A DNA stretch of 64,000 nucleotides from Candidatus Pantoea deserta (GCF_003813865.1 NZ_RMVG01000012.1:62001-126000), one strand, 5' to 3'; counted from the stretch's first letter, positions 44,965 to 54,783 are shown. The notes: a model not told the origin generated them from the letters alone. Numbers and translations are program-made.

Positions 44965-47565
44965 TTACGCCGTGACCGGCGTGAGTAGCAGTTGTTTAAG
45001 TTCAGGGAGACAGGAGCCGCAGTTGGTGCCGCATCTGAGCGCCGCCCCCAGCGCCGCAGGCGAGGCGCAGCCCTGCGCAATGGCCTGTTTAATCGCCATT
45101 TCGCCCACGCCGTAGCAGCTACAGATAATGCGGCCGGGCGCGCTGCCCTGCGCGGCGCGGCCCGCCAGCAGGGCGAAGCGTCCGGCGGCATCCGTCGGCG
45201 GTTCGCGGAACGCGGCGGTGATAAAGGCGTGGTCGAGCATCGGCCAGCGCGCCGCGGCGTAAAAGGCCAGCTGTAGCTCGCCGTCGCGCCATGCCAGCAG
45301 CCGGTACTCGCCCCTGGCGCCCTGCGCCTGCTGGCACTGCATCCCCTGCGTCGCCAGCTGCGCCTCCGCCCAGTCGCGCGCGGCGCCGTCGCCTGCCAGC
45401 GTCAGCCGCTGCGCGCCCTGCTGTGGCGCGCGCGCCCAGTATTGAACGTCTGCCGGAGGATGGATGGCGCGCTGCCACAGCCAGCCCTGCCAGCGGGTAC
45501 GCAATGGCTGGATGCGCACCGGGGTCTGTTTAAAGGCGGGCTGCGCGGAAACCGGACAGCCGCGCGCCTTGACCAGCGCATCAACATGACTCTGCGACGC
45601 AAACTGGCGGCTCCAGTGCATCGGCGCAAACAGCTCATCCAGACGCATACCGCTGTCGAGACGCACGCGCGCCGCCAGCCAGCCCAGCTCTGACTGCACC
45701 CGCGCCAGATCGCCGCTGGCCAGCCCCAGTCTCTGCGCCGTAACGGGATGCAGCGCCACAAAGGGTTCATCGATATGCTGCATCAGCCGCGGCACCTCGC
45801 CGGTGCGCGTCATGGTATGCCACTGATCGCGAATGCGTCCGCTGTTCATCAGCAGCGGATACGCCTCGCTGACCTGCGCGGCGGCAGGCGCGGCGCCGGG
45901 GATCAGGCGCGCTTTGCCGTCAGCGTGGAAGAAGCGACGATCGCCGAACAGCCGGGCGCAGCCCTGGGGAAAGCGCGCGTTGACGGGCCACTGCACCGGC
46001 GTCAGCCGATCCCACTGCTGGTTGCTGAGCTGCGCCAGCCCGCTGATGTCAAAAGCGCGCTGCCTGTTATTTTCGAAACCGGAGAGCGCCGCATGCTCGC
46101 GAAATATTTCCGCCGGGTGCTGCCAGCCAAACGCGTCGCCGAAGCCGAGCCGCTGCGCGACCTGCGCCAGCAGCCACCAGTCCGGCTTCGCCTCGCCGGG
46201 CGGCGGGATAAAGGCGCGCTGGCGCGAAATGCGCCGTTCCGAGTTGGTTACGGTGCCGTTTTTTTCGCCCCAGCCGGTCGCGGGCAGCAGAATATCGGCG
46301 ACCGCCGTGGTATCGGTGTTCGCCGTCACCTCAGAGACGATGACCAGCGGACAGGCGGCCAGCGCCTGGATGACGCGGTTGCCCTCCGGCATCGACACTG
46401 CCGGACTGGTGCCCAGTATCCACACCGCTTTTACCTCGCCGCGGGCCACCGCCTCAAACAGCGGCACGGCGGTCAGGCCGGGCTGGCGCGCTATCGTTGG
46501 ACTCTGCCAGAAGCGCTGAAGGCGATCGCACTCCGCCTCGCTGAAACCCATATGCGCCGCCAGCTGGGTTGCCAGTCCGCCCACTTCCCGGCCTCCCATC
46601 GCATTAGGCTGGCCGGTCAGCGAAAAGGGTCCGCAGCCCGCGCGCCCTGTCTTGCCGCTCAGCAGATGGGCGTTAATGATGGCGTTATTGTTGTCGCTGC
46701 CGGCAGCCGACTGGTTAATGCCCATGCACCACAGCGTCAGCACGCGATCGCGCTGGCTGAACAGCTGATAAAATTCTGCCAGCCGCTCGCTGTCCAGCTC
46801 GCAGGCGTCCGCCGCGCGCGCCAGCGTCCAGGGCCGCGCGGCCGTTAGCGTCTCCTCCACCCCGTTCAGATGCGGCAGCATGGTGTCGTCGATGCCGTCG
46901 TGCTGCGCCAGCCAGTTCAGCAGGCCGCTGAACAGCGCGCCATCGCTGCCCGGCCGCAGCGGCAGGTGCAGATCCGCCAGGTCGGCGCTGGCGGTGCGGC
47001 GCGGATCGATCACCACCACGCGCATTGCCGGGCGCTGCTGCTTCGCCTGCACCAGCCGCTGATAGGCCACCGGGTGCGTCCAGGCGGCGTTGGAGCCGAC
47101 CAGCACCACCAGATCCGCCTCGGTGAAATCCTCATAGCAGCAGGGCACCGCGTCCGCGCCAAAAGCGCGCTTGTAGCCCATCACCGCCGAGGCCATGCAG
47201 AGCCTGGAGTTGGTATCGATATTGGCGACGCCGAGATAGCCTTTCATCAGTTTGTTGGCAACGTAGTAATCTTCGGTGAGCAGCTGGCCGGAGGCGTAGA
47301 TCGCCACCGCGCCGGGACCGTGCTGGTCGATAATGGCGCGCAGCCGGGCGGCGGCGCTGTCCAGCGCGTCGCTGAGCGCCGCGCGTTTGCCGTCAACCTG
47401 CGCCGCCAGCAGCCGTCCGCTGCTGTGCAGAGTGTCGCCCAGCGCCGCGCCCTTGACGCACAGCCGCCCAAAGCTGGCCGGATGGGTCGCGTCGCCGGTG
47501 ATGCCGCCGTCGGGCTGCACGCTGACGCCGCAGCCCACGCCGCAGTAAGGACAGGTGGTTTTCAT
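44965..47565 (-). CDS. nasA: NasA, assimilatory nitrate reductase catalytic subunit
   Basis: Cytoplasmic molybdopterin oxidoreductase of 866 residues reducing nitrate to nitrite. The N-terminal [4Fe-4S] motif CPYCGVGCGV...RLCVKG is at about 4-39, the molybdopterin domains follow (GYKRAFGADAVPCCYED, GNGTVTNSER-like EKNGTVTNSERRISRQRAF), then the dinucleotide-binding domain. At the end a BFD-type [2Fe-2S] domain (IICSCYGVGEM...CGTNCGSCLPEL, about 802-858) should receive electrons. Its ATG overlaps the stop of the upstream fusion gene by four bases. Confidence 0.95.
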   Translation of the reverse strand: MKTTCPYCGVGCGVSVQPDGGITGDATHPASFGRLCVKGAALGDTLHSSGRLLAAQVDGKRAALSDALDSAAARLRAIIDQHGPGAVAIYASGQLLTEDYYVANKLMKGYLGVANIDTNSRLCMASAVMGYKRAFGADAVPCCYEDFTEADLVVLVGSNAAWTHPVAYQRLVQAKQQRPAMRVVVIDPRRTASADLADLHLPLRPGSDGALFSGLLNWLAQHDGIDDTMLPHLNGVEETLTAARPWTLARAADACELDSERLAEFYQLFSQRDRVLTLWCMGINQSAAGSDNNNAIINAHLLSGKTGRAGCGPFSLTGQPNAMGGREVGGLATQLAAHMGFSEAECDRLQRFWQSPTIARQPGLTAVPLFEAVARGEVKAVWILGTSPAVSMPEGNRVIQALAACPLVIVSEVTANTDTTAVADILLPATGWGEKNGTVTNSERRISRQRAFIPPPGEAKPDWWLLAQVAQRLGFGDAFGWQHPAEIFREHAALSGFENNRQRAFDISGLAQLSNQQWDRLTPVQWPVNARFPQGCARLFGDRRFFHADGKARLIPGAAPAAAQVSEAYPLLMNSGRIRDQWHTMTRTGEVPRLMQHIDEPFVALHPVTAQRLGLASGDLARVQSELGWLAARVRLDSGMRLDELFAPMHWSRQFASQSHVDALVKARGCPVSAQPAFKQTPVRIQPLRTRWQGWLWQRAIHPPADVQYWARAPQQGAQRLTLAGDGAARDWAEAQLATQGMQCQQAQGARGEYRLLAWRDGELQLAFYAAARWPMLDHAFITAAFREPPTDAAGRFALLAGRAAQGSAPGRIICSCYGVGEMAIKQAIAQGCASPAALGAALRCGTNCGSCLPELKQLLLTPVTA

Positions 47566-50500
47566 GATGCCTCCGCCATCAGATTCAGCGGCCGGTTTGC
47601 CACCCAGATACGCCCTGCCTCCAGCTTCACCGGCCAGCAGCGCAGCCGGTGCTGCGGATCATCCAGGCTCTGCCCGTCGCGCAGGCGCACACGCTGTTTA
47701 TACAGCGGTGAAATCACCACCGGTTCGCCCGCAACGTCGCCGAGTATGCCGCGCGACAGCACGCTGACGTCGCTGCCCGGCTCGCGATCTTCCAGCGCAT
47801 AGAGTTCATCTCCGAAGCGGAACAGCGCGATGCGCTCGCTGCCGAGGCGCGCGCCGATGCCCGCCTGCGGCGGTATCGCCTCCAGCTCGCACAGCATGTT
47901 CCAGGGGTCGGCGGGCAGCTGCAACAGCGGAATGCGCCCCCGCGCCGCGGGCTGGCGCTGGTCGCGTATCCGCGCGTAGTGCAGCGTCTCGTCGGGCTGC
48001 TCGCTGTTGAGCGTGGGGGTAAACAGCGCGCGGCGCGACGGATCGGCCAGCGTGGTTTGCCATTCGCACTGGTAGCGGTCAACCACAAGCTGCATCTCGG
48101 CCTCCAGCGCCGCCGCAAGGCCAAGGCTGTCCTCGATCACCACCTGACGCAGATAGTCGAGACCGCCTTGCAGGTTATCCATCCAGACGCTGGTGCGCTG
48201 TAAACGGTCAGCGGTACGCACGTAGAACATCAGAATACGATCGACATAGCGGATCAGCGTGTCGCTGTCGAGATCGCTGGCGAAGAGATCGGCGTGGCGC
48301 GGCTTCATGCCGCCATTGCCGCAGACGTAGAGGTTCCAGCCCTTCTCGGTGGCGATAACGCCAATGTCTTTGCTCTGCGCTTCGGCGCACTCGCGCGTGC
48401 AGCCTGATACCGCCATTTTAATCTTGTGCGGCGCGCGCAGCCCTTTGTAGCGATGCTCCAGCGCGATGGCGAACGCGGTGGAGTCCTGTACGCCGTAGCG
48501 ACACCAGCTGGAACCGACGCAGGATTTTACCGTGCGCAGCGATTTCCCATAGGCGTGGCCGGTCTCAAACCCTGCCGCCAGCAGCCGCTCCCAGATGTCA
48601 GGCAGCTGCTCAAGGCGCGCGCCGAACAGGTCGATGCGCTGGCCGCCAGTGATTTTGGTGTAGAGATCGTAACGGGCCGCCACTTCGCCAATGGCGATCA
48701 GCCCCTGCGGCGTAATCTCCCCGCCCGGCACGCGCGGCACCACGGAATAGGTGCCATCTTTCTGGATATTGGCGAAGTAGCGGTCGTTGGTGTCCTGTAG
48801 CGGCAGATGCGCGGGTTTCAGCAGATAGTCATTCCAGCAGGAGGCGAGCAGCGAGGCCGCCAGCGGCTTGCACACCTCGCAGCCGTGGCCGCGTCCGTGC
48901 GCCGCCAGCAGCGCGTCCCAGCTGGTGATCTCGCCGACGCGGATCAGGTGGTAAAGCTCCTGGCGCGACCAGGGGAAGTGTTCGCAGATGTCTTTTTTTA
49001 CCTCGACGCCGAGGTCCGCCAGCTGAAGCTCCATGACCTGTTTCACCAGCGCCGAGCAGCCGCCGCAGCCGGTGGCCGCCCGCGTGCACTGTTTCACCGC
49101 CGCCATATCGCCGCAGCCGCCGCGCACCGCCGCGCAGATGTCGCCCTTGCTGACGTTGTGGCAGGAGCAGAGCTGCGCGCTCTCCGGCAGCGCCGCCACG
49201 CCCAGCGCCCTGGCCGGCGCGCCCGCCAGCGCGGGCAGGATCAGGCTTTCCGGCGCGTCAGGCAGCGCCATCTGGTTGAGCATCATTTGCAGCAGCGTGC
49301 TGTAGTCGCCGCTGTCGCCTACCAGTACGCCGCCAAGCAGGGTTTTGCCCTCGCCGCACACCACGATCTTTTTGTAAATGCCTTTGGGTTCATCGGTCCA
49401 GTAGTAGCTCTGACTGCCTGGCGTACGGCCATGGGCATCGCCAAAGGAGGCCACCTCGACGCCCAGCAGCTTGAGTCGGGTGCTCATATCCGCGCCGCTA
49501 AAGGCGCTGCTCTCCGCGGCGAAATGGCCAGCCAGCACGCGCGCCATGTGATAGCCCGGCGCGACCAGGCCGAAGATCTGTCCGTTCCACAGCGCGCACT
49601 CGCCGATGGCGTAAATATCTCCGTCGCTGGTCTGGCAAAAATCGTTGATCGCTATGCCGCCGCGCGGTCCGAGGGTCAGTCCCGCCTGCTGCGCCAGCTC
49701 ATCTCGCGGGCGGATGCCCGCCGAAAACAGCAGCAGATCGGCATTCAGCGTGGCGCCGTCGGCAAAGTGCAGCGTCAGGCTGCCATCCGCCTCGCGGACA
49801 ATCGCCTGCGTCTGTTTTGCGGTATGCACCTGCACGCCCAGCGCGTCGATTTTATGCCGCAGCATCTGCGCCCCGCCGTCGTCGAGCTGAACCGCCATCA
49901 GACGCGGCGCAAACTCCACGACATGCGTCTCCAGCCCAAGCTGACGCAGCGCGTTGGCGGCCTCAAGTCCCAGCAGGCCGCCGCCGATCACCACGCCTCG
50001 ACGGCTATGGCGCGCGCGCGCGGCGATCGCGTCGAGATCGTCCAGCGTGCGATAGACAAAACAGTGGGGGTCATCGTGGCCGGGAATGGGCGGAACAAAG
50101 GCGCGCGAGCCGGTGGCGAGCACCAGTTTATCCCACGCCAGCTCGTCGCCGCGGCTGTCGCGCAGGCTGCGCTGCTGGCGATCGATAGCCACCACCCGAC
50201 AGCCGCTGCGCAGTTCAATGCCGTGCGCGGCAAAAAAGTTTTCGCTGACCAGCGACAGATCGGCGGCGCTTTTGCCGTCAAACCAGGCAGAGAGGTGCAC
50301 GCGGTCGTAGGCGGGCTGCTGCTCTTCGCCATAGACCACAATGTGATAGTGCTGATGCAGCTCGCGTGCCACCAGCTGTTCGAGAAAATGGTGGCTGACC
50401 ATGCCGTGACCGATCACGGCTAATACCGGTTTACTCATCATCGGACTTCCTCCAGCCAGCGGCTGCGATTCGGGTTCATCATTAAAAAGGGTGTGTACAT

Positions 50501-51626
50501 CCGCGCGCTCGCCCGCCTGTAGCCGGGCCAGCAGCGGCGCGGCCTGCTGACAGTCGCCATAAAGCAAAACGCCGCGCAGGCGGCCGTCGCGCAGAAACAG
50601 GCGGCGGTAGTCGCCAGAAAGCGGATCGAAGCTGACGCAGCTCTCGCCTTCGCCGATGTCGCCCGCGCTGAACAGCGAGATGCCGCTCACCTTAAGGCGC
50701 GTGCCAACGTCCTCCGCGTGAAAATCCGCTACCGGGCAACCAGCCAGCTGCGCCGCCAGCACCTCTGCCTGCGCCAGACAGGGGGCAAGCAGACCAAAGG
50801 TTTCGCCGCTGATTTCGCAGCACTCGCCCAGCGCGTAGACGTCCGGCAGCGCGCTGCGCAGCTGGCGATCCACCAGGATACCGCGCCGACAGGGCACCCC
50901 TGCGCTGGCCGCGACGGCGATCTCCGGCTCGACGCCGGTGGCGATAACGACCTGCGCGGCGGGCAGCGTGCGGCCATCGGCAAGCTGAACGTAGCCGTCA
51001 GCGATCGCCGCCAGCCCGCTGTTGAGTTCGATGCGCAGGCCGCGCGCGCCGAGCTGCGCACGCAGCAGCGCGCCGGCCTGCGCATCCAGCTGGCGATCCA
51101 GCAGCCAGGCTTTAGCATGCAGCAGCGTGACGTCGCGCCCGCGAGCGCACAGCGCGGCGGCGGCCTCGATGCCAAGAAAACCGCCGCCCAGCACCACCAC
51201 CGCTCCGCTTCCCGCCAGCAGCGCATCAACGTCCTGCTTTGTGCGGAAGCTGACAACCTGCGGCCGGTCGATGCCGGCGATGGCCGGTAAACGCGGCCGC
51301 GATCCGCAGGCGAACACCAGTCGATCCCACGCCAGCGTGCGCCGGTCGGTGTGCAGCAGGCGCGGCGCCAGATCGACGCGCCGCACGCTTTCGCCTTCCC
51401 ACAGCGTGACGCCGTGGCGCGCGTAGCCGTCGTGCGTCGGGATCAGCGTCTCCTCGAAGCGTTTCTCTCCGGCCAGCACCGGCGACAGCAGCACGCGGTT
51501 GTAGTTGCCCTGCGGCTCGCGTCCGATCACCGTGATGGCATAACGATCCGGCGCGAGGCGCAGCAGGCTCTCCACCAGACGCATCCCCGCCATGCCGTTG
51601 CCCACCACCAGCAGTCGTTGCTTCAT
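47562..51626 (-). CDS. nasB: NasC-NirB-NirD fusion: nitrite reductase with extra FAD reductase module
   Basis: Single frame of 1354 residues. About 1-395 is a NasC-like FAD/NADH oxidoreductase (VVGNGMAGMRLVE, VVLGGGFLGIEAA). About 396-815 is the NirB FAD/NAD(P)H part (VIGHGMVSHHFLEQL, GGGLLGLEAANAL). A BFD [2Fe-2S] domain follows near 818-870 (LCSCHNVSKGD...CGGCSALVKQ), then the siroheme/[4Fe-4S] half with CVGSSWCRYG (about 1034) and CTRECAEAQ (about 1074). A NirD-like Rieske-fold tail (about 1238-1354) lacks the Cys/His ligands, as in E. coli NirD. ATG 51624-51626 has GAGGAG upstream. An internal GGAGGAAG-ATGATG at 50436-50450 could also start a 959-residue NasB. Confidence 0.88.
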   Translation of the reverse strand: MKQRLLVVGNGMAGMRLVESLLRLAPDRYAITVIGREPQGNYNRVLLSPVLAGEKRFEETLIPTHDGYARHGVTLWEGESVRRVDLAPRLLHTDRRTLAWDRLVFACGSRPRLPAIAGIDRPQVVSFRTKQDVDALLAGSGAVVVLGGGFLGIEAAAALCARGRDVTLLHAKAWLLDRQLDAQAGALLRAQLGARGLRIELNSGLAAIADGYVQLADGRTLPAAQVVIATGVEPEIAVAASAGVPCRRGILVDRQLRSALPDVYALGECCEISGETFGLLAPCLAQAEVLAAQLAGCPVADFHAEDVGTRLKVSGISLFSAGDIGEGESCVSFDPLSGDYRRLFLRDGRLRGVLLYGDCQQAAPLLARLQAGERADVHTLFNDEPESQPLAGGSPMMSKPVLAVIGHGMVSHHFLEQLVARELHQHYHIVVYGEEQQPAYDRVHLSAWFDGKSAADLSLVSENFFAAHGIELRSGCRVVAIDRQQRSLRDSRGDELAWDKLVLATGSRAFVPPIPGHDDPHCFVYRTLDDLDAIAARARHSRRGVVIGGGLLGLEAANALRQLGLETHVVEFAPRLMAVQLDDGGAQMLRHKIDALGVQVHTAKQTQAIVREADGSLTLHFADGATLNADLLLFSAGIRPRDELAQQAGLTLGPRGGIAINDFCQTSDGDIYAIGECALWNGQIFGLVAPGYHMARVLAGHFAAESSAFSGADMSTRLKLLGVEVASFGDAHGRTPGSQSYYWTDEPKGIYKKIVVCGEGKTLLGGVLVGDSGDYSTLLQMMLNQMALPDAPESLILPALAGAPARALGVAALPESAQLCSCHNVSKGDICAAVRGGCGDMAAVKQCTRAATGCGGCSALVKQVMELQLADLGVEVKKDICEHFPWSRQELYHLIRVGEITSWDALLAAHGRGHGCEVCKPLAASLLASCWNDYLLKPAHLPLQDTNDRYFANIQKDGTYSVVPRVPGGEITPQGLIAIGEVAARYDLYTKITGGQRIDLFGARLEQLPDIWERLLAAGFETGHAYGKSLRTVKSCVGSSWCRYGVQDSTAFAIALEHRYKGLRAPHKIKMAVSGCTRECAEAQSKDIGVIATEKGWNLYVCGNGGMKPRHADLFASDLDSDTLIRYVDRILMFYVRTADRLQRTSVWMDNLQGGLDYLRQVVIEDSLGLAAALEAEMQLVVDRYQCEWQTTLADPSRRALFTPTLNSEQPDETLHYARIRDQRQPAARGRIPLLQLPADPWNMLCELEAIPPQAGIGARLGSERIALFRFGDELYALEDREPGSDVSVLSRGILGDVAGEPVVISPLYKQRVRLRDGQSLDDPQHRLRCWPVKLEAGRIWVANRPLNLMAEAS

Positions 51627-51636
51627 ATGCCGCTCC

Positions 51637-52425
51637 TCAGGCTGCCGTGGTCTGTTTTTCATAGAGGAAGTGCAGGATCTGCTGACGCAGATGGTGATAG
51701 CGCGCATCGTCCGCCAGCGCGACGCGCGAACGCGGTCTGGCGAGATCGACATCAAGGATCGCGCCCACTTTCGCCGCCGGACCGTTGGTCATCATCAGCA
51801 CGCGATCGGAGAGCAGCACCGCCTCGTCAACGTCGTGCGTAATCAGCACGATGGTGGTATTCAGCTCCTGCTGGATGCGCATTACGCTGTCCTGCAAATG
51901 GGCGCGCGTCAGGGCGTCAAGCGCGCCGAACGGCTCGTCGAGCAGTAGCACGCGCGGCTTCATCGCCAGCGCGCGCGCAATGCCGACGCGCTGCTTCATG
52001 CCGCCGGAGATTTCGCCGGGACGCTTGTGCATCGCGTGGCTCATCTGCACGCGGTTCAGGTTGTGCTCAATCCACTCGCTCATTTCGGCTTTGCTCATCT
52101 TGCCGCGAAACACCTGCTGCACCGCCAGCTCCACGTTCTGCCAGGCGGTGAGCCAGGGCAGCAGCGAGTGATTTTGAAACACCACCGCGCGCTCCGGGCC
52201 AGGCCCGGCGATTTCGCGGTTATCGCACAGCAGCACGCCGCTGCTCGGCGCGGTCAGCCCGGCAATCAGATTGAGCAGCGTTGATTTGCCGCAGCCGGAG
52301 TGGCCAATCAGGCTAAGGGTTTCCCCTTCATGAATATCAAAGGAGACATTATCCAGCGCGAGAAAGTCGCCGCCCGCGGCGGCGAAACGCTGGCTTACCT
52401 GCTGAACGCGAATAATGGGTGACAT
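51637..52425 (-). CDS. nasD: NasD (NrtD-type) nitrate/nitrite ABC importer ATPase
   Basis: ATPase of 262 residues of the nitrate/sulfonate/taurine family. Walker A GHSGCGKS (about 38-45), signature ISGGMKQRV, Walker B VLLLDEPFGALD, and switch His in LITHDVDEA. The stretch QNHSLLPWLTAWQNVELAV is typical of NrtC/NrtD. The stop lies ten bases before the fusion gene start. Confidence 0.93.
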   Translation of the reverse strand: MSPIIRVQQVSQRFAAAGGDFLALDNVSFDIHEGETLSLIGHSGCGKSTLLNLIAGLTAPSSGVLLCDNREIAGPGPERAVVFQNHSLLPWLTAWQNVELAVQQVFRGKMSKAEMSEWIEHNLNRVQMSHAMHKRPGEISGGMKQRVGIARALAMKPRVLLLDEPFGALDALTRAHLQDSVMRIQQELNTTIVLITHDVDEAVLLSDRVLMMTNGPAAKVGAILDVDLARPRSRVALADDARYHHLRQQILHFLYEKQTTAA

Positions 52426-52434
52426 AGCGACTCC

Positions 52435-53301
52435 TTATTTATCCCAGGCAAAACGGCGGGCCAGCAGCATCAGGCCCTGCTCCAGCAACAGTCCCACCAC
52501 GCCGATGATCAGAATGGCGATCAGGATGTTTTCCACATTGAGGTTGTTCCACTCGTTCCAGATCCAGAAGCCGATACCGAGACCGCCGGTGAGCATTTCC
52601 GCGGCGACAATCACCAGCCAGGCGATGCCAATCGAGAGGCGAACCCCGGTCAGCACCGCGGGCAGCACGGCGGGAAACAGGATGCGGCGCATAACCGTCC
52701 ACTCCGAGAGTTGCAGCACGCGCGCCACGTTAAGGTAGTCCTGAGGAATGCGCTGTACGCCCTCAGCGGTGTTGATCACCATCGGCCAGATGGAACAGAT
52801 AAAAATGGTCCAGCTGGAGGCTGGCTCCGCGCGCTGAAACAGCAGCAGGCCAATCGGCAGCCAGGCGAGCGGGCTGACCGGGCGCAGCAGCGCAATAATC
52901 GGGCTGAACATGCGCGAGACAAAGGTGAAGCGCCCCAGCAAAAAGCCCGCAGGAATACCCACCAGCGCCGCCAGGCCGAATCCCGTGGCGACGCGCTGTA
53001 GCGACGCGAGAACGTTCCAGCCGATCCCCTGATCGTTGGGTCCGGCGTTATAAAAGGGATCGGCGAACAGCGTCAGCGCCGCCTGCCAGGTGGCCCAGGG
53101 CGTCGGGAAGCCGCTGCTCCACAGCGCGGCGATCTGCCACACCAGCAGCATCAGCAGGCCGCCGCACAGCGCCGGGATCAGCCGCTGCATCAGCGGGCGA
53201 AGGCGCGCCGGACGCACGGCGCTTTTCGGGGTGATGTCGAGGGTCACGACGGTGCCTGGCTCAACGGCCGCGGGCACCCTAACCTGAGCTGCTTTTTTCA
53301 T
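52435..53301 (-). CDS. nasE: NasE (NrtB-type) nitrate/nitrite ABC importer permease
   Basis: Inner-membrane permease of 288 residues, binding-protein-dependent transport family. About six spans, with the cytoplasmic EAA-like loop around LNVARVLQLSEWTVMRRILFPAVLPAVLTGVRLS, and RPVSPLAWLPIGLLLF, both typical of nitrate permeases. Nine bases separate it from nasD and eleven from nasF. Confidence 0.93.
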   Translation of the reverse strand: MKKAAQVRVPAAVEPGTVVTLDITPKSAVRPARLRPLMQRLIPALCGGLLMLLVWQIAALWSSGFPTPWATWQAALTLFADPFYNAGPNDQGIGWNVLASLQRVATGFGLAALVGIPAGFLLGRFTFVSRMFSPIIALLRPVSPLAWLPIGLLLFQRAEPASSWTIFICSIWPMVINTAEGVQRIPQDYLNVARVLQLSEWTVMRRILFPAVLPAVLTGVRLSIGIAWLVIVAAEMLTGGLGIGFWIWNEWNNLNVENILIAILIIGVVGLLLEQGLMLLARRFAWDK

Positions 53302-53312
53302 CTCTGCCTCAC

Positions 53313-54563
53313 TTAACGTTTCATGGCGAAGCTGGCGGCATAGGCGGCAGGATTGCTGCCGTCCCAGGTTTTGCCGTCAGTCAGGATGCTGCTGCGCATG
53401 TCGCTTTGCGGCAGCGCGACGTCGCCGACGGCGCTGGCCGCCTGGCGGTAGATGTCGATACGGTTGATCTGGCGCGCCACCGCCAGGTAGTCAGGCTCGG
53501 CGCTGAGCAGGCCCCAGCGCTTCATCTGCGTCAGGAACCACATGCCGTCAGAGAGCCAGGGAAAACTCACCGCGCCGTCGCGAAAGAAGCGCATCGGGTG
53601 AGCATCCTGCCAGCTGCTGCCGAGACCGTTCTGGTACTGACCGAGCATGCGCCCTTCCAGCGTCTCGACCCGGGTGTTGATCCAGGCGCGCTGCGCCAGC
53701 ACGGCGGCGGTTTCGCGGCGATTATCGTCAGAGGCGTCGATCCAGCGCGCCGCCTCCAGCACCGCCGCGGTCAGCGCGCGGGCGCTGTTGGGGTAGCGCG
53801 TAACCCACTCGGCGCGGGTGGCGAGGATTTTTTCCGGATGATCCGGCCAGATCTGCTGCGAGGTGGCTGCGGTGAAGCCGATGTTGTCGCTGATGGCGCG
53901 CTGGTTCCAGGGTTCGCCCACGCAGAAGCCGCTCATATTGCCGATTTTCATATTCATCACCATCTGCGGCGGCGGCACGACGACGGTGCGCACGTCATCA
54001 AAGGGATGGATGCCCGCCTCGGCCAGCCAGTAGTAGAGCCACATGGCATGCGTGCTGGTGGGAAAGGTGTGCGCAAAGGTAAAGCTGCCTTTGGGCTGGG
54101 CCGCCACCGCCTGTTTCAGGCTGGCGGCATCGGTGACGCCCTGCGCTTTTAACTGGCTGGAGAGGGTGATCGCCTGGCCATTGTTATTCAGCGTCATCAG
54201 GTTCGCCATGTCGTGCTGCGGCCCCGCCACGCCCAGTTGCAGGCCGTAAATCATGCCGTACAGCGCATGCGCGGCGTCCAGCTCGCCCGCGGTGAGCTTG
54301 TCGCGCACCGCCGCCCAGCTCGCCTCTTTGCTCGGCTGGAGGGTCAGGCCATATTTTTTGTCAAAACCTTTTACCGCCGCCATGACCACGGGCGCGCAGT
54401 CGGTAAGCGGAATAAAGCCCACGCGCAGACTGGCCTTCTCCGGCGCGTCGGAGCCGGCGGCCCAGACGGCGTTGCGGAGTCCCGGCAGCAGCCAGGCTCC
54501 GCCGACGGCGGCGCTGGCGAGTAACAGTTTGCGCCGTGAGGCGGAAAAAGAGGTCTGGCTCAT
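53313..54563 (-). CDS. nasF: NasF (NrtA-type) nitrate/nitrite-binding protein, Tat signal
   Basis: Periplasmic binding protein of 416 residues. The N-terminus SASRRKLLLASAAVGGAWLLPG carries twin arginines (10-11) and a hydrophobic core, a Tat-type signal. The body (GFIPLTDCAPVVMAAVKGFDKKYGLTL, TFAHTFPTSTHAMWLYYWLAEAGI, GFCVGEPWNQRAI) is that of NrtA/NasF. The ATG at 54561-54563 follows AGGAAG; an upstream in-frame ATG (54609-54611) lies inside the leader terminator and is unlikely. First structural gene of the nasF operon. Confidence 0.94.
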   Translation of the reverse strand: MSQTSFSASRRKLLLASAAVGGAWLLPGLRNAVWAAGSDAPEKASLRVGFIPLTDCAPVVMAAVKGFDKKYGLTLQPSKEASWAAVRDKLTAGELDAAHALYGMIYGLQLGVAGPQHDMANLMTLNNNGQAITLSSQLKAQGVTDAASLKQAVAAQPKGSFTFAHTFPTSTHAMWLYYWLAEAGIHPFDDVRTVVVPPPQMVMNMKIGNMSGFCVGEPWNQRAISDNIGFTAATSQQIWPDHPEKILATRAEWVTRYPNSARALTAAVLEAARWIDASDDNRRETAAVLAQRAWINTRVETLEGRMLGQYQNGLGSSWQDAHPMRFFRDGAVSFPWLSDGMWFLTQMKRWGLLSAEPDYLAVARQINRIDIYRQAASAVGDVALPQSDMRSSILTDGKTWDGSNPAAYAASFAMKR

Positions 54564-54588
54564 CGCTGGCTTCCTGAAAAAAGAGAAT

Positions 54589-54637
54589 AAAAAAAGGCGT
54601 CCGACCGACATGCCTGCGCATGCGGATGGACGCCTTT
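54589..54637 (-). terminator. nasF leader terminator (NasR antitermination target)
   Basis: Minus-strand arms AAAGGCGTCC and GGACGCCTTT close an inner stem (CGCATGCG region) and are followed by seven T. It lies between the sigma-54 promoter and the nasF ATG. In Klebsiella oxytoca NasR with nitrate or nitrite allows polymerase past such a terminator. Confidence 0.9.
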
Positions 54638-54644
54638 ATCCAAA

Positions 54645-54677
54645 GCACTGTTTCACCGCCGTTGGCGAAAGAAGTGC
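54645..54677 (-). promoter_or_regulatory. Candidate NasR-binding leader hairpin
   Basis: Upstream of the terminator in the leader RNA, GCACT pairs with AGTGC, and TTTCGCC with GGC...GAAA, around a short loop. In Klebsiella the ANTAR protein NasR binds a hairpin at this position of the nasF leader. RNA folding was done by eye. Confidence 0.65.
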
Positions 54678-54694
54678 GAATACCCTGAAGATAC

Positions 54695-54710
54695 AGCAAG
54701 GAGCGTGCCA
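54695..54710 (-). promoter_or_regulatory. Sigma-54 promoter of the nas operon
   Basis: TGGCACGCTCCTTGCT on the minus strand matches TGGCAC-N5-TTGCW exactly. Transcription should begin about 12 bases on, near 54684, giving a leader of about 120 bases, similar to the Klebsiella nasF leader. Confidence 0.92.
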
Positions 54711-54783
54711 GGTTATCCAGGCCGCTGTGCCGCGCATTCTGACGCAGCTAAGCCAGTCGGCTGCACTTTGCTAACGCAATGCG

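Noticed and set aside
48807..50423. Long plus-strand frame (538 codons) opposite the nitrite reductase gene
   Set aside because: Length is explained by codon bias of the minus-strand gene in high-GC DNA; the translation has no domain and is rich in Arg, Gln and Ala.
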